Assembly (NCBI RefSeq): GCF_032681285.1 | Contig: NZ_CP136336.1 | Span: 2,901,001 to 2,965,000 of the forward strand | Direction of reading: 5' to 3' | From: Piscinibacter gummiphilus | GTDB lineage: Bacteria > Pseudomonadota > Gammaproteobacteria > Burkholderiales > Burkholderiaceae_C | Length of the DNA stretch: 64,000 bases | In this document: one piece after another, positions 28,420-37,717 of the stretch | How the letters are laid out: each line of letters begins with the position of its first letter | How positions within the stretch are numbered: position 1 is the stretch's first letter | Program-made: the position numbers and the translations under genes | The notes under the pieces: generated by a model | The model's database searches: none | What the model was told of the DNA's origin: nothing | The model's input: only the letters and a program-made list of their open reading frames with translations

Positions 28420-29061
28420 TCAGCGCTTGCGGCGGCGCCGCGCCCAGGCCAGCACCCCCAGGCCCGCGGCACCGAGCACCATCGAGGCCGGCTCGGGCAC
28501 CGCCGCCACCTGGCCGAAGTACAGGTTGTCGATCGAGGTCGACAGACGCGACCCGTAGGCATCGTAGAAGCTCAGCGCGGCAATGCCCGAGGCCGCCGAG
28601 AAGCTGACGTAGCGGTTGGCCTGGTACGGCAGGTCCTGGCCTTCGTAGGGCGGCTCTTCATTGCCGACCGGATAGGTGCCGCCGGTGCGGCCGCGCCCCA
28701 CCACGTTGCCCTGGGCGTCGAGTGCCGCCACGTAGGACTCCGACGCCGCGCCATAGGGCGAGCTCATGTTGAAGCTCACGTGCGTGGGCAACGAGGCGCC
28801 GCTGAAGGTCACCCGCATGTCGTGGGCCCCGAGCAAATACTGGTTCGGGTGCGCAGGCGGGTTCGACGGGTAGTAGGTCTGCAGCAGGTAGCCCAGATCG
28901 AAGGTCACGCCGAGCGAGGCGTACTGCGTGTCGACCGGGTAGTCCGCGAACGACTCGATGGGGCGCCAGGGCAACTCGTCGAAGGTGGTGAGGGTGGCCT
29001 GGGCCGGTGACGCGAGCGCCGCCCAGGTGCTCACGACGGCAACAGAAAGAGCAACTCGCAT
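28420..29061 (-). CDS. PEP-CTERM exported protein
   Basis: 213 aa. The signal peptide ends AQA and the C-terminus is a textbook PEP-CTERM tripartite tail: VPEPAS, a hydrophobic helix (MVLGAAGLGVLAWA) and RRRRKR. Such tails are cut and relocated by exosortase, typically in species that make exopolysaccharide. The middle is a Ser/Gly/Tyr-rich beta domain (FDELPWRPIESFADYPVDTQ; later YGSRLSTSIDNLYFG), resembling the beta-sandwich binding domains of this group. Exosortase itself is not in the window. Likely a surface or matrix protein. Confidence 0.87.
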   Translation of the reverse strand: MRVALSVAVVSTWAALASPAQATLTTFDELPWRPIESFADYPVDTQYASLGVTFDLGYLLQTYYPSNPPAHPNQYLLGAHDMRVTFSGASLPTHVSFNMSSPYGAASESYVAALDAQGNVVGRGRTGGTYPVGNEEPPYEGQDLPYQANRYVSFSAASGIAALSFYDAYGSRLSTSIDNLYFGQVAAVPEPASMVLGAAGLGVLAWARRRRKR

Positions 29062-29085
29062 GGCAGCTCCCGTGGGTGGTTGGCG

Positions 29086-29703
29086 TCAGTGCAGTGTGTA
29101 CGGCTTGAGCGCCGACGGCGTCTGCAGGTCCTGTGCCGACTGCATTGCCTCGCGCGCCTTGCCGCGCATCTCGTCGGGCGGGAGCGCCATGCCGACACGA
29201 TCGCTGTAGTCGCGCGGCGGCTGGGCCGTGCGGGCGGCCTCGCGGCGCGCGGTCTCGGCGGCCCACACGTCGAGTGCCGTGACCCCCATCACCGCGATCA
29301 TCGCCATCGCGGTGTTGCGGCGCTTGTGGCTGTTGGAGACGAGGTCGGCCGCCAGCGTGGCGAGGTCGAGCGCGTCGCCGGCCACACGCCCCCACAGCCA
29401 GGGCTGCGGGTCCTTGGAGGTGAGCAGGCCGATGCCGGTCGCGATTTCCCGCACGCCGTAGGCTTGCAGCAAGTTCTTCCCGTAGTTGACGCCAGTGGCC
29501 TGCGCGGTGGCCTTCGGCGCGAGCAACTCGGCCACGCCGAGCGCGATGCTGAACCAGCCCAGGCCCTTGGCCATCGCCTCGGGTGTGAGCTGCATGGCCT
29601 TGGGCTTGGCCGGGCCGCTCGACGGCTTGTCGAACTCGTTCTGCCCGGTCATGGGCTTGTCGTTCGCGGGATCGGGGATGGACGTGTTCTGGGTCTCGTT
29701 CAT
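29086..29703 (-). CDS. Predicted membrane protein upstream of the alcohol dehydrogenase locus (205 aa)
   Basis: A disordered hydrophilic N-terminus (~1-40) is followed by hydrophobic helices at GLGWFSIALGVAELLAP, NLLQAYGVREIATGIGLL, VAGDALDLATLAADLV and TAMAMIAVMGVTALDVWA, i.e. four probable membrane segments. The C-terminal ~45 residues are hydrophilic. Proteins of this pattern in Burkholderiales are often annotated as cyclase/dehydrase or DUF4267-like. It starts 22 bases upstream of a same-strand gene end at 29726, so it follows the alcohol dehydrogenase in the same transcript. Function unknown. Confidence 0.7.
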   Translation of the reverse strand: MNETQNTSIPDPANDKPMTGQNEFDKPSSGPAKPKAMQLTPEAMAKGLGWFSIALGVAELLAPKATAQATGVNYGKNLLQAYGVREIATGIGLLTSKDPQPWLWGRVAGDALDLATLAADLVSNSHKRRNTAMAMIAVMGVTALDVWAAETARREAARTAQPPRDYSDRVGMALPPDEMRGKAREAMQSAQDLQTPSALKPYTLH

Positions 29704-29725
29704 CTTCTTCCTCCTTGGGGTCTGA

Positions 29726-30895
29726 TCAGGGCTTCAAGACGACCTTGATGCAACCGTCCAGCTTGTCGCGGAAGGTCTTGTACATCTCGGGCCCCTGTTC
29801 GAGGCTGGCCGTGTGGGTGATGACGAAAGATGGGTCGACCTGGCCATCGACGATGCGCTGCAGCAGGTCGTCGGTCCAGCGGTTGACGTGGGTCTGGCCG
29901 GTGCGCACGGTGAGGCCCTTGTTCATCAGCGCGCCCATCGGCAGCTTGTCGATGAAGCCGCCGTACACACCGGGAATCGACAGGATGCCCGCGGGCCGGC
30001 ACACATAGATCATCTCGCGCAGCACATGAGGGCGGTCGGTCTCGAGCATCACCGCCTGCTTGGCGCGGTCGTAGAGGCCGTCGATGGCGTGGGTGGCGTG
30101 GCTTTCCATGCCGACGGCGTCGATGCATTTCTCGGGGCCCTTGCCCTTGGTGAGCTGCTGCAGCCGCTCGATCACGCTTTCTTCCTCGAAGTTGATCGTG
30201 ATGGCGCCGCCCGCCTTGGCCATCGACAGCCGCTCAGGCAGCCGGTCGATCGCGATCACCTGTTTCGCGCCCAGCATCACCGCGCTTCGGATGGCGAACT
30301 GCCCCACCGGCCCCGCGCCCCACACCGCCACCGTGTCGGTGGACTGGATGTCGCAGGCGACAGCCGCCTGCCAGCCGGTCGGGAAGATGTCGCCGAGGAA
30401 CAGCACCTGCTCGTCGGAGAGCCCGTCGGGAATCTTCACCGGCGCCACGTCGGCAAACGGCACGCGGACGAACTCTGCCTGCCCACCGGCATAGCCGCCC
30501 GTGAGGTGCGTGTAGCCGAAGAGGCCCGCCGTCGTGTGGCCGAACACCTTGTCGGCCAGGTCCTTGTTGCGGTTGGTCGTCTCGCAGACCGAAAAGTTGC
30601 CGCGCCGGCACTGCTCGCATTCGCCGCAGCAGATGGTGAAGGGCACCACCACCTTGTCGCCGACCTTGAGCTTCTTGTTCTCGGGGCCGACTTCCATCAC
30701 CTCGCCCATGAACTCGTGGCCCATGACGTCGCCCTTCTCCATGCCGGGCATGAAGCCGTCGAAGAGGTGAAGGTCGGAGCCGCAGATGGCGCAGCTCGTC
30801 ATCTTGATGATGGCGTCGCGCGGGTGCTCGATCTTGGGGTCGGGCACCGTGTCGTAACGGATGTCCTTCTTGCCGTGCCAGCAAAGGGCTTTCAT
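29726..30895 (-). CDS. Zinc-dependent alcohol dehydrogenase, formaldehyde-dehydrogenase-like
   Basis: 389 aa from the ATG at 30895, preceded by CAGGAGA. Catalytic zinc ligands lie in [13 protein letters not shown] and GHEFMGEV; a structural-zinc set [17 protein letters not shown] is present. The Rossmann motif is [15 protein letters not shown] and the following acidic residue is in AIDRLPERL, favouring NAD. It resembles the glutathione-independent formaldehyde/dismutase-like branch of zinc dehydrogenases. Likely role: oxidation of a short alcohol or aldehyde. The next same-strand gene downstream is the membrane protein at 29086. Confidence 0.88.
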   Translation of the reverse strand: MKALCWHGKKDIRYDTVPDPKIEHPRDAIIKMTSCAICGSDLHLFDGFMPGMEKGDVMGHEFMGEVMEVGPENKKLKVGDKVVVPFTICCGECEQCRRGNFSVCETTNRNKDLADKVFGHTTAGLFGYTHLTGGYAGGQAEFVRVPFADVAPVKIPDGLSDEQVLFLGDIFPTGWQAAVACDIQSTDTVAVWGAGPVGQFAIRSAVMLGAKQVIAIDRLPERLSMAKAGGAITINFEEESVIERLQQLTKGKGPEKCIDAVGMESHATHAIDGLYDRAKQAVMLETDRPHVLREMIYVCRPAGILSIPGVYGGFIDKLPMGALMNKGLTVRTGQTHVNRWTDDLLQRIVDGQVDPSFVITHTASLEQGPEMYKTFRDKLDGCIKVVLKP

Positions 30896-30951
30896 GGTGC
30901 GGTCTCCTGCGCAGTCGTGTGGACGGCGCAGCAAACCGCGTTCCGTGACGG

Positions 30952-31770
30952 CTAGGCGAGCGTGCCGTCCTGCATGGCCTTGACGGTGTCGCGGATCAGG
31001 TGGCCGGAGACCGAAAACCTCGGCGGCACGTTGGGCAAGGCGTCGAGCGGGAACCACTGCGCGTCTTCGATCTCGTCTTCCTGCCGCACGATCTCGCCGC
31101 CCGCCCAGCGTGCGGTGAAGGCGCACATCAGGCTGTGCGGGAAGGGCCAGCTCTGGCTGCCGTAGTAGCGCAGGTTCTCGACGCTCACACCCACCTCTTC
31201 GGCCACCTCGCGGTGCACGCACTCTTCGAGCGACTCGCCCGCTTCGACGAAACCGGCGAGCGCGCTGTACATGCCTTTCGCGTAGTGCGGCGAGCGCGCC
31301 AGCAGCAGCTCGCCCGGACGCCACACCAGCGCCATCATCGCGGGGCTCACGCGCGGGTAGGCGGTGTGGCCGCACGAGGGGCACACCCGCGAGCGTTCTC
31401 CCGGGTGCAGGTCGGTGGGCGTGCCGCACACACCGCAGAAGCGGTGGCTGCGGTCCCATTCCACCACCTGCGCCGCACGGCCGGCGAGTGCGCTCACCTC
31501 GGGCGGCAAGGCCATCATCGCGGCGCGCAGCGGCGTGGGCCGCCAGCCCGGCGGCGCTTCGGGCAGCACCAGCGCCCAGCAGTCGACGCTGGCGAGCGTA
31601 CCCAGGTAGTGCTTGCCGGTGGCCAGCGGCGCCAGCAGCGCGGCGGTGAGCGGCTGCAGCGCGATGCTGTCGGCTTCGGGGATCAGGAGCTCACGCCCGA
31701 CGAAGGCGAAGTGCCAGGCGTGGTCGGTCAGCTGCGAGGAGGAAGGACGGCTGGCGGGAACGAAGCTCAT
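30952..31770 (-). CDS. nudC: NAD(+) diphosphatase NudC
   Basis: 272 aa, full family length. It cleaves NADH/NAD+ to NMN(H) plus AMP and can remove NAD caps from RNA. A four-Cys zinc ribbon (CGVCG and CPSCG) is followed by the Nudix box [20 protein letters not shown], and by the NudC-specific SQSWPFPHS motif where SQPWPFPxS is usual. It follows the carboxylesterase gene on the same strand with a 74-base gap. Confidence 0.93.
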   Translation of the reverse strand: MSFVPASRPSSSQLTDHAWHFAFVGRELLIPEADSIALQPLTAALLAPLATGKHYLGTLASVDCWALVLPEAPPGWRPTPLRAAMMALPPEVSALAGRAAQVVEWDRSHRFCGVCGTPTDLHPGERSRVCPSCGHTAYPRVSPAMMALVWRPGELLLARSPHYAKGMYSALAGFVEAGESLEECVHREVAEEVGVSVENLRYYGSQSWPFPHSLMCAFTARWAGGEIVRQEDEIEDAQWFPLDALPNVPPRFSVSGHLIRDTVKAMQDGTLA

Positions 31771-31844
31771 GCGGCGATGAAGCGGTGGTCCAGGAACCCC
31801 CGCATCATCGCCGGATTCGCCTTCGGCCGCTGGGCCCGCTCACC

Positions 31845-33416
31845 TCAGGCGGCGCGCTCCGTCCAGTACTTGCGCAGTGCGCTGCGCGGGTCGTCGATCA
31901 CGGTCTCGTGGTCGGTGTCGATCACGAGCGTCGAGCGGGCGGGCAGCGTGTAGCTCGGCCAGTGCGGGAGCTTGTCGTTGTTGGGGTTGCCCTTCGCGGC
32001 AAACGACGCCCACACCGACGACATCATCCTGGCCAGGCGGCGCTGGCTGTCCATCGGCCCGTTCAGCGCGCGGCGGATGTCGTGCATGCTCGGGCCGATG
32101 TCGACGCCGTGCGTCGCACCGAATCGGCCGCCATACGCGGGGCTCGGGGCACGCCAGAGATAGGCCCACACCGGCGCGCCGAGGGCGGCCGCCTTGCGCT
32201 CGGCCTGCAGGTGGGCGGCGCGGCGAAACCCCATGTCGGTGTCGAGCCTCACCTGCATCAGGTAGGGGCTGGCGTTCGGGTCTTCGTCGCGGTATTCCTT
32301 CAGCAGCAGCTCGGCGTCGGCGCCCGCGCGCTGCTGGAAGAAGGCTTCGAGCCCGGCCTGGTCGAGGTCGAAGTTGACGGTGCGGTAGCTGCGCTCGTCG
32401 AGCGTGGTGCCGATGATCATGGGCACGTGGGCCGACACCTCCGGCGCATCGGGCTCGAACGGGTGGCGCGGCAGTGCACTGCCCGCCTGCGCCACCGGCG
32501 CGAAGCTGCGCGGCGCTTCGCCTCGCGAGCGGTCGCCCATCTCGAGCGTGACCTGCGCGGCCAGCAGCTGCTGCATCGGCATCTCGTGCAGGCGCGGGAT
32601 CTGCGCGCGGCTGAGGCCCAGCACCTGCAGGAAGCGCTCGGCCTGGGCGGCGGCGTATTCGGGCGTCGCAAGCTTGAGCACCGAGCCGCTCATCACCCCG
32701 GCGCGGTGGAAGAGCCCGGCCGCCTTGGGCATGGCCATGAGCGTGCTCGTCTTTGCACCACCGCCCGACTGGCCGAATACCAGCACGCGCTCGGGGTCGC
32801 CTCCGAAGGAAGCCACGTTCTCGCGCAGCCAGCGCAGGCCGGCCACGATGTCGAGCATGCCCATCACGCCCGAGTTGGCGTAGTCGTTGCTGAGCGACGA
32901 GAGGTCGAGAAAACCGAAGGCGCCCAGCCGGTGGTTGAGCGTGACGACGACCGCATCGCCATGCTTCGCGAGCATCGCGCCATCGCAACCCGGCGCGTTG
33001 CCCGAGCCACCGTACCAGCCGCCGCCGTGCAAGTGCACGATGACCGGCTTCTTCGCGTTGCGATGGAGCGTGGGGGTCCAGAGGTTGAGCACGAGGCAGT
33101 CTTCGCCCATGCCGCCGCCCTGGATGTCGAAGGTGATCATGTCGGCGTAGTCGCGCTGGCGGCTCGACGGCGCCTGCGGTGCGAACTGGCCGTAGTTGGT
33201 GGCGTCGCGCACGCCCGTCCAGGTGGGTGGCGGTTCGGGCGCGCGGAAGCGCCGCGCGCGGCCGGTGTCGGCACCGTAGCGCAGGCCCTTGAAGGCGTGC
33301 ACCCCGTCGCTGCTGAGTCCTCGCACCCGCCCCTGGGCCGTCTCGACCTCGGGGAAGAGGTCTTCGGCGTGGATCATCCTGTCTGTGGCTTTGGGGGTGG
33401 GTGCGGCGAGGCTCAT
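31845..33416 (-). CDS. Type-B carboxylesterase
   Basis: 523 aa. The ATG at 33416 overlaps the GntR stop (ATGA); longer in-frame codons upstream lie inside the GntR gene. Motifs of the esterase/lipase type-B family: EDCLVLNLWTP, VIVHLHGGGW (oxyanion hole), nucleophile elbow FGQSGGGAKT, and HGVDIG with the catalytic His. There is no signal peptide, so it is cytoplasmic. It probably hydrolyses a carboxylic ester whose release is sensed by the cotranscribed GntR regulator. Confidence 0.9.
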   Translation of the reverse strand: MSLAAPTPKATDRMIHAEDLFPEVETAQGRVRGLSSDGVHAFKGLRYGADTGRARRFRAPEPPPTWTGVRDATNYGQFAPQAPSSRQRDYADMITFDIQGGGMGEDCLVLNLWTPTLHRNAKKPVIVHLHGGGWYGGSGNAPGCDGAMLAKHGDAVVVTLNHRLGAFGFLDLSSLSNDYANSGVMGMLDIVAGLRWLRENVASFGGDPERVLVFGQSGGGAKTSTLMAMPKAAGLFHRAGVMSGSVLKLATPEYAAAQAERFLQVLGLSRAQIPRLHEMPMQQLLAAQVTLEMGDRSRGEAPRSFAPVAQAGSALPRHPFEPDAPEVSAHVPMIIGTTLDERSYRTVNFDLDQAGLEAFFQQRAGADAELLLKEYRDEDPNASPYLMQVRLDTDMGFRRAAHLQAERKAAALGAPVWAYLWRAPSPAYGGRFGATHGVDIGPSMHDIRRALNGPMDSQRRLARMMSSVWASFAAKGNPNNDKLPHWPSYTLPARSTLVIDTDHETVIDDPRSALRKYWTERAA

Positions 33417-34177
33417 TTGCGAGGCTTTCTCTTCTTGGCCGCGGGTGGCGGCGTGGGTTGGGCAGCTGTCGGGTTGGAGGAAAGGGTCTCGGCGGTCGTC
33501 TGCGCGGCCAGCACGAGCTGGACCATCGCGTCGCCACCGAGATCGATGTGCTGGTGCATGGCCCGTGCCGCCGCCGCGGCGTCGCCGTCGCGGATGGCCT
33601 GCACGATGGTGCGATGCTCTTTGTCCGACGCCTTCAGGCGGCCGGGTTTGTCCATGCTGCGCTGGCGGTAGGCAGCGAGCGTGCGGCGCACCGAGCGCAC
33701 ATGCTCCACCAGCACCGGGTTGCCGCTCGCCTTGTAGATGAGCTCGTGCAGCACGGCGTTGGCTTTCTCGTAGCCGCGGCGGTCTTGTGCTTCCGCGAAC
33801 CCTGAGGCCTTGACCAGCGCAGCCTCGAGTTCCTTGCACTGCTCGCCGGTCGCGCGGCGCGCGGCGAGGCTCGCGACGATCGACTCCAGCTCCGACAGCG
33901 CTTCGAGCGTGGCCACCAGCTCGGCCGGTGTGGCCTTGCGCACGTAGATGCCGGAGCGAGGCGCGATCTGCACCAGGCCTTGCGTGGCCAGCACCAGCAG
34001 CGCCTCACGCACCGGCGTGCGCGAAGTCTTGAACTGCGCGGCGAGCGCCTTCTCGTCGATGGCACTGCCGGGCGGCCAGCTGCCCGAGAGGATCTCCTGC
34101 TCCACGGCGATGCGGATGCGGTCCTGCAGGCTCGCGCCGGAGCCTGCAGCAGTTTGACGGGCCAGAATCAGGTCCAT
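33413..34177 (-). CDS. GntR-family regulator, FCD (FadR) subfamily
   Basis: 254 aa. The N-terminal winged helix reads SAIDEKALAAQFKTSRTPVREALLVLATQGLV; the C-terminal helical FCD domain contains ESIVASLAARRATGEQ and the metal/ligand His residues near HELIYKASGN and HRTIVQAIRDGD. The end is a Lys/Arg-rich tail. The family usually represses catabolic genes and responds to small acids. It is the first gene of an operon with the esterase and is divergent from the quinone oxidoreductase across 44 bases. Confidence 0.9.
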   Translation of the reverse strand: MDLILARQTAAGSGASLQDRIRIAVEQEILSGSWPPGSAIDEKALAAQFKTSRTPVREALLVLATQGLVQIAPRSGIYVRKATPAELVATLEALSELESIVASLAARRATGEQCKELEAALVKASGFAEAQDRRGYEKANAVLHELIYKASGNPVLVEHVRSVRRTLAAYRQRSMDKPGRLKASDKEHRTIVQAIRDGDAAAAARAMHQHIDLGGDAMVQLVLAAQTTAETLSSNPTAAQPTPPPAAKKRKPRK

Positions 34178-34221
34178 GATCTAATATATCAAAAGTCACT
34201 TTATATATACAACGCACCCTG
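34178..34221. promoter_or_regulatory. AT-rich divergent promoter region between GntR and quinone oxidoreductase genes
   Basis: These 44 bases are much more AT-rich than the surroundings and hold two TATA-containing blocks, CTAATATATC and TTATATATAC, in rough opposite orientation. FadR-type GntR proteins bind short inverted repeats of this kind. With both start codons within 45 bases, one bound regulator would affect both directions. No exact dyad can be defined by eye. Confidence 0.5.
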
Positions 34222-35211
34222 ATGAGCACGCTGCTGCGTCCTGCTGTCCTCGCCCGCCGGCATGGCGGCCCCGAAGTTCTCGAGTTCACCGACATCGAGG
34301 TGCCCGACCCCGGCCCAGGCGAGTTGCGCATTGTTCAGCACGCCATCGGGCTCAACTACGCGGATGTCTACCAACGCCAGGGCGCGCACGGGCCGCACGG
34401 CGCCACGCAGTTCCCGGTGGTGCTGGGCTCGCAGGGGGCGGGTGTCGTCGAATCGGTGGGCGCGGGCGTGCAGGGCTTCGAGGTCGGCCAGGCGGTGACC
34501 TACGTGCACCCCGGCGCCTACGCCGCCATGCGCAACGTGCCCGCGAGCCGCACGCTGCTGCTGCCCGCGGGTCTCACCCTGGAGACGGCCGCGGCCACGC
34601 TGCTGCGCGGCATGACGGCCGAGTACCTGCTGCACCGGCTCTATGCCGTGCAGCATGGCGACCGCGTGCTCGTGCATGCGGCGGCCGGCGGCATGGGCGT
34701 GATCCTCTCGGCGTGGTCGCGCGCGCTCGGCGCCGAGGTGATCGGCACGGTCGGCTCCGAGGCCAAGCGGGAGATTGCGCTGGCCCACGGCTGCCACCAC
34801 GTCATCGACTACCGGCGCGAGAACTTCGTCGAGCGCGTGCGCGAGATCACCCACGGTGCGGGCGTGGCGGTGGTGTACGACGCGGTCGGCAAGGACGTCT
34901 TCATCCCTTCGCTCGACTGCCTGCAGACGCGAGGGATGGCCATCAACTTCGGCACCGCCTCGGGCGACGTCGAAGCCTTCGACCTGCAGCGCCTGCACGC
35001 CAAGTCGCTCACCGTCTGCCGGCCCACGCTGCGCAGCTTCATCGCCACGCGCGAAGAGTTGCAGCACTCCGCGTCGGTCTTCGCCGCCGCCGTGCGCAAG
35101 GGAGCCGTCAAGGCCGAGGTCGACCGCCGCTATGCGCTGCGCGACGCGCAGCAAGCCCACCGTGAACTCGAAAGCCGCATGACCACCGGCGCGGCCATCC
35201 TCGTCCCATGA
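34222..35211 (+). CDS. NADPH:quinone oxidoreductase (zeta-crystallin family)
   Basis: 329 aa medium-chain reductase without the zinc ligands. Motifs: GLNYADVYQRQG, GSQGAGVVESVG, NADPH-binding HAAAGGMGVILSAWS and the VIGTVGSEAK region. QOR-type enzymes reduce quinones by one or two electrons in the cytoplasm. The GST gene starts inside its stop (ATGA). Divergence from GntR-esterase suggests joint control of an ester/quinone detoxification or catabolic set. Confidence 0.9.
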   Translation: MSTLLRPAVLARRHGGPEVLEFTDIEVPDPGPGELRIVQHAIGLNYADVYQRQGAHGPHGATQFPVVLGSQGAGVVESVGAGVQGFEVGQAVTYVHPGAYAAMRNVPASRTLLLPAGLTLETAAATLLRGMTAEYLLHRLYAVQHGDRVLVHAAAGGMGVILSAWSRALGAEVIGTVGSEAKREIALAHGCHHVIDYRRENFVERVREITHGAGVAVVYDAVGKDVFIPSLDCLQTRGMAINFGTASGDVEAFDLQRLHAKSLTVCRPTLRSFIATREELQHSASVFAAAVRKGAVKAEVDRRYALRDAQQAHRELESRMTTGAAILVP

Positions 35212-35969
35212 GCACACCTTCGACCGACAGCTTCACCCTCTTCCATGGCTGGCGCTCCAGCGCCTCGCGCCGCGTGCGTCTGTGCCTGGCCGAAAAAGGC
35301 ATCGCCTACGACAGCCGCCTCGTCGACATGGTGAAAGGCGAACAGCATTCGCCCGAGTACCTTGCGATGAACCCCAACGGCGTGGTGCCCACGCTGCTGC
35401 ACGGCAAGCGCGTGCTGTACGAAAGCTCGGTGATCGCTGAGTACCTCGACGAGCTCTACCCCACCCCGCCGCTGCGCCCCGCCGACCCGTATGCGCGCGC
35501 CGTGATGCGCAACTTCGTGCGCTGGATCGACGAGCACTGCCTGCCCAAGCTCATCGTCTTCAACTGGAGCATCTCGATGCAGCCGGTGGCCGGCCAGTGG
35601 AACGATGCCCAACTTGCGGAGCGCCTGGCCCGCATCCCCACCGCCGAGCGCAAGGAGGCCTGGACGCGCGTGGCCCGCAAGCCCTACACCGACGACGAGA
35701 AGGCCGAGGCGATGCGCGGCCTGCTGAAGCTGCTCGACAAGATGGATGCGATGCTGGAAGAGAGCCCGCACGGCTGGCTGCTCGGCGAGGGGTACTCCAT
35801 CGCCGACATCGCCGCCGTGCCCTTCGTGATGCGCATCGGCGAGCTCAACCCCGGGGCGCTCGCCATCCACCCATTGACGGTGGCGTGGTGGGAAAAAGTG
35901 CAGGCGCGGCCCTCGTTCAAGATGGCCCGCATCGAGCCTTACGAAGCGTCGCTTCGCCGACCCGACTGA
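35208..35969 (+). CDS. Glutathione S-transferase family protein (253 aa)
   Basis: An N-terminal thioredoxin-like domain begins FTLFHGWRSSASRRVRLCLAEKGIAY, with the catalytic Ser probably in the SSAS stretch. The NPNGVVPTLL cis-Pro loop and YESSVIAEYLDE (GSH gamma-glutamyl contact) are present. The C-terminal helical domain carries GYSIADIAAVPFV, the conserved N-capping Asp motif. The start overlaps the quinone reductase stop by 4 bases. It resembles maleylpyruvate-isomerase/dehalogenase-type GSTs in length. Cytoplasmic. Confidence 0.88.
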   Translation: MSTPSTDSFTLFHGWRSSASRRVRLCLAEKGIAYDSRLVDMVKGEQHSPEYLAMNPNGVVPTLLHGKRVLYESSVIAEYLDELYPTPPLRPADPYARAVMRNFVRWIDEHCLPKLIVFNWSISMQPVAGQWNDAQLAERLARIPTAERKEAWTRVARKPYTDDEKAEAMRGLLKLLDKMDAMLEESPHGWLLGEGYSIADIAAVPFVMRIGELNPGALAIHPLTVAWWEKVQARPSFKMARIEPYEASLRRPD

Positions 35970-36066
35970 CCCTGCGTAGGCCTTGTCCTACACCGCCCTT
36001 CGACCGGGGCGCCAGGGGTAATATCGCCCGTCATTTCCCACCGTCGTTCACTCTCAGAGAGACTGC

Positions 36067-36918
36067 ATGAAACAAGAGAACAACGCGATTGCGCAGCTTC
36101 TGAAAGCGCACGGCCCGCAGGTCCTTCAAGACTGGCTGAAAGAAGTCGCCACCTCCGCGACCGGCCCACAAAGTGCGAGCGCGCAAGCCGATGCCTCGGG
36201 GCTGCTGCAGGCATTCGACGCCGGCGTGCAGGGCGGCGGCGACATGGCGCGGCTCGACGACGCCTCCTGGGCCGCGCTGCGCAACCTGCTCGGCAACCTC
36301 TCCCGCTCACGCGCCGCGCAAGGCTCCAGCGCCTCCGAGACGAGCCAATTCGTGCTGTCGTTCAAGCGCCCGCTCTTCATGGCCATGCAAAAGCAGCTCG
36401 CCGACAAGCCGGCCGAGATGGTCGCTGCAACCTGGGCGCTCTCCAGCATCGTCGACCAGATGGCGCAGCACACGATGGCCACCTACCAGCGCACGCGCGA
36501 AGAGGTCATCGCGCGCCAGCAGGAAGAGTTGCTGGAGCTGTCGACCCCTGTCGTCAAGCTGTGGGACGGCGTGCTGGCCACCCCCATGATCGGCACGCTG
36601 GACAGCGCCCGCACGCAGCTCGTCATGGAGGCACTGCTCCAGCGCATCGTCGAGACTGGCGCCGAGATCGCCATCATCGACATCACCGGCGTGCCCACCG
36701 TGGACACGCTGGTGGCACAACACCTGCTCAAGACCGTCACGGCCATCCGTCTGATGGGCGCCGACTGCATCGTGAGCGGCGTTCGTCCGCAGATCGCACA
36801 GACGATCGTTCACCTCGGCATTGACCTGCAGGGCGTGACCACCAAGGCCACCCTCGCGGATGCGCTGTCGCTTGCACTGAAGAAACTCGGCTACACCGTC
36901 TCTCGCAACAAGGTTTGA
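36067..36918 (+). CDS. rsbR: Stressosome sensor RsbR
   Basis: 283 aa. An N-terminal ~150-residue all-helical sensor (globin-like RsbR-N type) is joined to a C-terminal STAS domain (LSTPVVKLWDGVLATPMIG to the end). The two phospho-Thr sites of RsbRA are conserved: VDT (T214) in DITGVPTVDT and AQT (T246) in SGVRPQIAQT. RsbR and RsbS build the ~1.8-MDa stressosome that holds RsbT until stress. It is first of a tight operon with rsbS, rsbT, a phosphatase fusion and two histidine kinases. A TAATAT -10-like element lies ~45 bases upstream. Confidence 0.92.
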   Translation: MKQENNAIAQLLKAHGPQVLQDWLKEVATSATGPQSASAQADASGLLQAFDAGVQGGGDMARLDDASWAALRNLLGNLSRSRAAQGSSASETSQFVLSFKRPLFMAMQKQLADKPAEMVAATWALSSIVDQMAQHTMATYQRTREEVIARQQEELLELSTPVVKLWDGVLATPMIGTLDSARTQLVMEALLQRIVETGAEIAIIDITGVPTVDTLVAQHLLKTVTAIRLMGADCIVSGVRPQIAQTIVHLGIDLQGVTTKATLADALSLALKKLGYTVSRNKV

Positions 36919-36929
36919 GCGTCCCCACC

Positions 36930-37313
36930 ATGCAGAAGATTCCGATCCTGCAAATGGGCAATTGCCTGCTGGTGACCATCCAGGTCGACCTGCAGGACCA
37001 GATCGCCATGGCATTGCAGGAAGACCTGGCCACCCGGATCGAAGCCACAGGCGCACGGGGCGTGCTCATCGACATCTCGGCACTCGAGATCGTCGACTCC
37101 TTCATCGGGCGCATGCTCGCCGACATCTCCGGCGTGGCGCGCGTGCTCGATGCCAAGACCGTCGTCGTGGGCATGCAGCCTGCCGTTGCCATCACGCTGG
37201 TGGAGCTCGGCCTTTCGCTCGAAGGCGTGAGCACCGCGCTGAACGTGGAGCGTGGCATGCGGCTCCTGAACGCTGCTGCCCAGGAGGACGGCCTTGACTC
37301 CATCACCGGCTGA
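36930..37313 (+). CDS. rsbS: Stressosome scaffold RsbS
   Basis: 127 aa single STAS domain. The phosphorylatable Ser of RsbS is present in LEIVDSFIGRML (S57), within the IDIS-x-x-x-x-V-D-S frame. I use the ATG at 36930; a TTG 15 bases earlier overlaps the rsbR stop. The C-terminus overlaps rsbT by 20 bases. In B. subtilis, phosphorylation of this Ser by RsbT frees the kinase. Confidence 0.92.
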   Translation: MQKIPILQMGNCLLVTIQVDLQDQIAMALQEDLATRIEATGARGVLIDISALEIVDSFIGRMLADISGVARVLDAKTVVVGMQPAVAITLVELGLSLEGVSTALNVERGMRLLNAAAQEDGLDSITG

Positions 37314-37713
37314 CGAGGCGCTCAGCGGCAGCGCGCCCGTGCGGTCCGAGCAGGACATCGTCCTGAGCCGGCAGCTCGTGCGCAAGCTCACCCAGCAGCT
37401 CAAGTTTTCGCTGGTCGACCAGACCAAGATGATCACCGCCGCCAGCGAGCTCTCGCGCAACACGCTCGTCTACGGCGGCGGCGGCGAGATGCGCTGGGAG
37501 ATCGTGAGCAACGGGGCGAAGACTGGCCTGCAGCTCGCCTTCGAGGACAAGGGCCCGGGCATTCCGGACCTCGAACAAGCCCTCACCGATGGCTGGACCT
37601 CCGGTGGCGGCCTGGGCATGGGCCTCTCGGGCAGCCGACGCCTGGTCAACGATTTCGACATCCGCACGGCGCCCGGCGAGGGCACCTGCGTGACGATCAC
37701 CCGCTGGAAGTGA
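37294..37713 (+). CDS. rsbT: Serine/threonine kinase RsbT
   Basis: 139 aa GHKL kinase. TTG start with AGGAGG at ideal spacing inside rsbS. N-box AASELSRNTLVYGGGG, G1 DKGPGIPDLEQALTDG and G2 TSGGGLGMGLSGSRRLV match RsbT closely. It phosphorylates RsbS and RsbR and, once released, normally switches on RsbU. No RsbU, sigma-B or anti-sigma factor is nearby, so the output must be different here; the two following histidine kinases are the obvious candidates. Confidence 0.93.
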   Translation: MTPSPADEALSGSAPVRSEQDIVLSRQLVRKLTQQLKFSLVDQTKMITAASELSRNTLVYGGGGEMRWEIVSNGAKTGLQLAFEDKGPGIPDLEQALTDGWTSGGGLGMGLSGSRRLVNDFDIRTAPGEGTCVTITRWK

Positions 37714-37717
37714 CGCG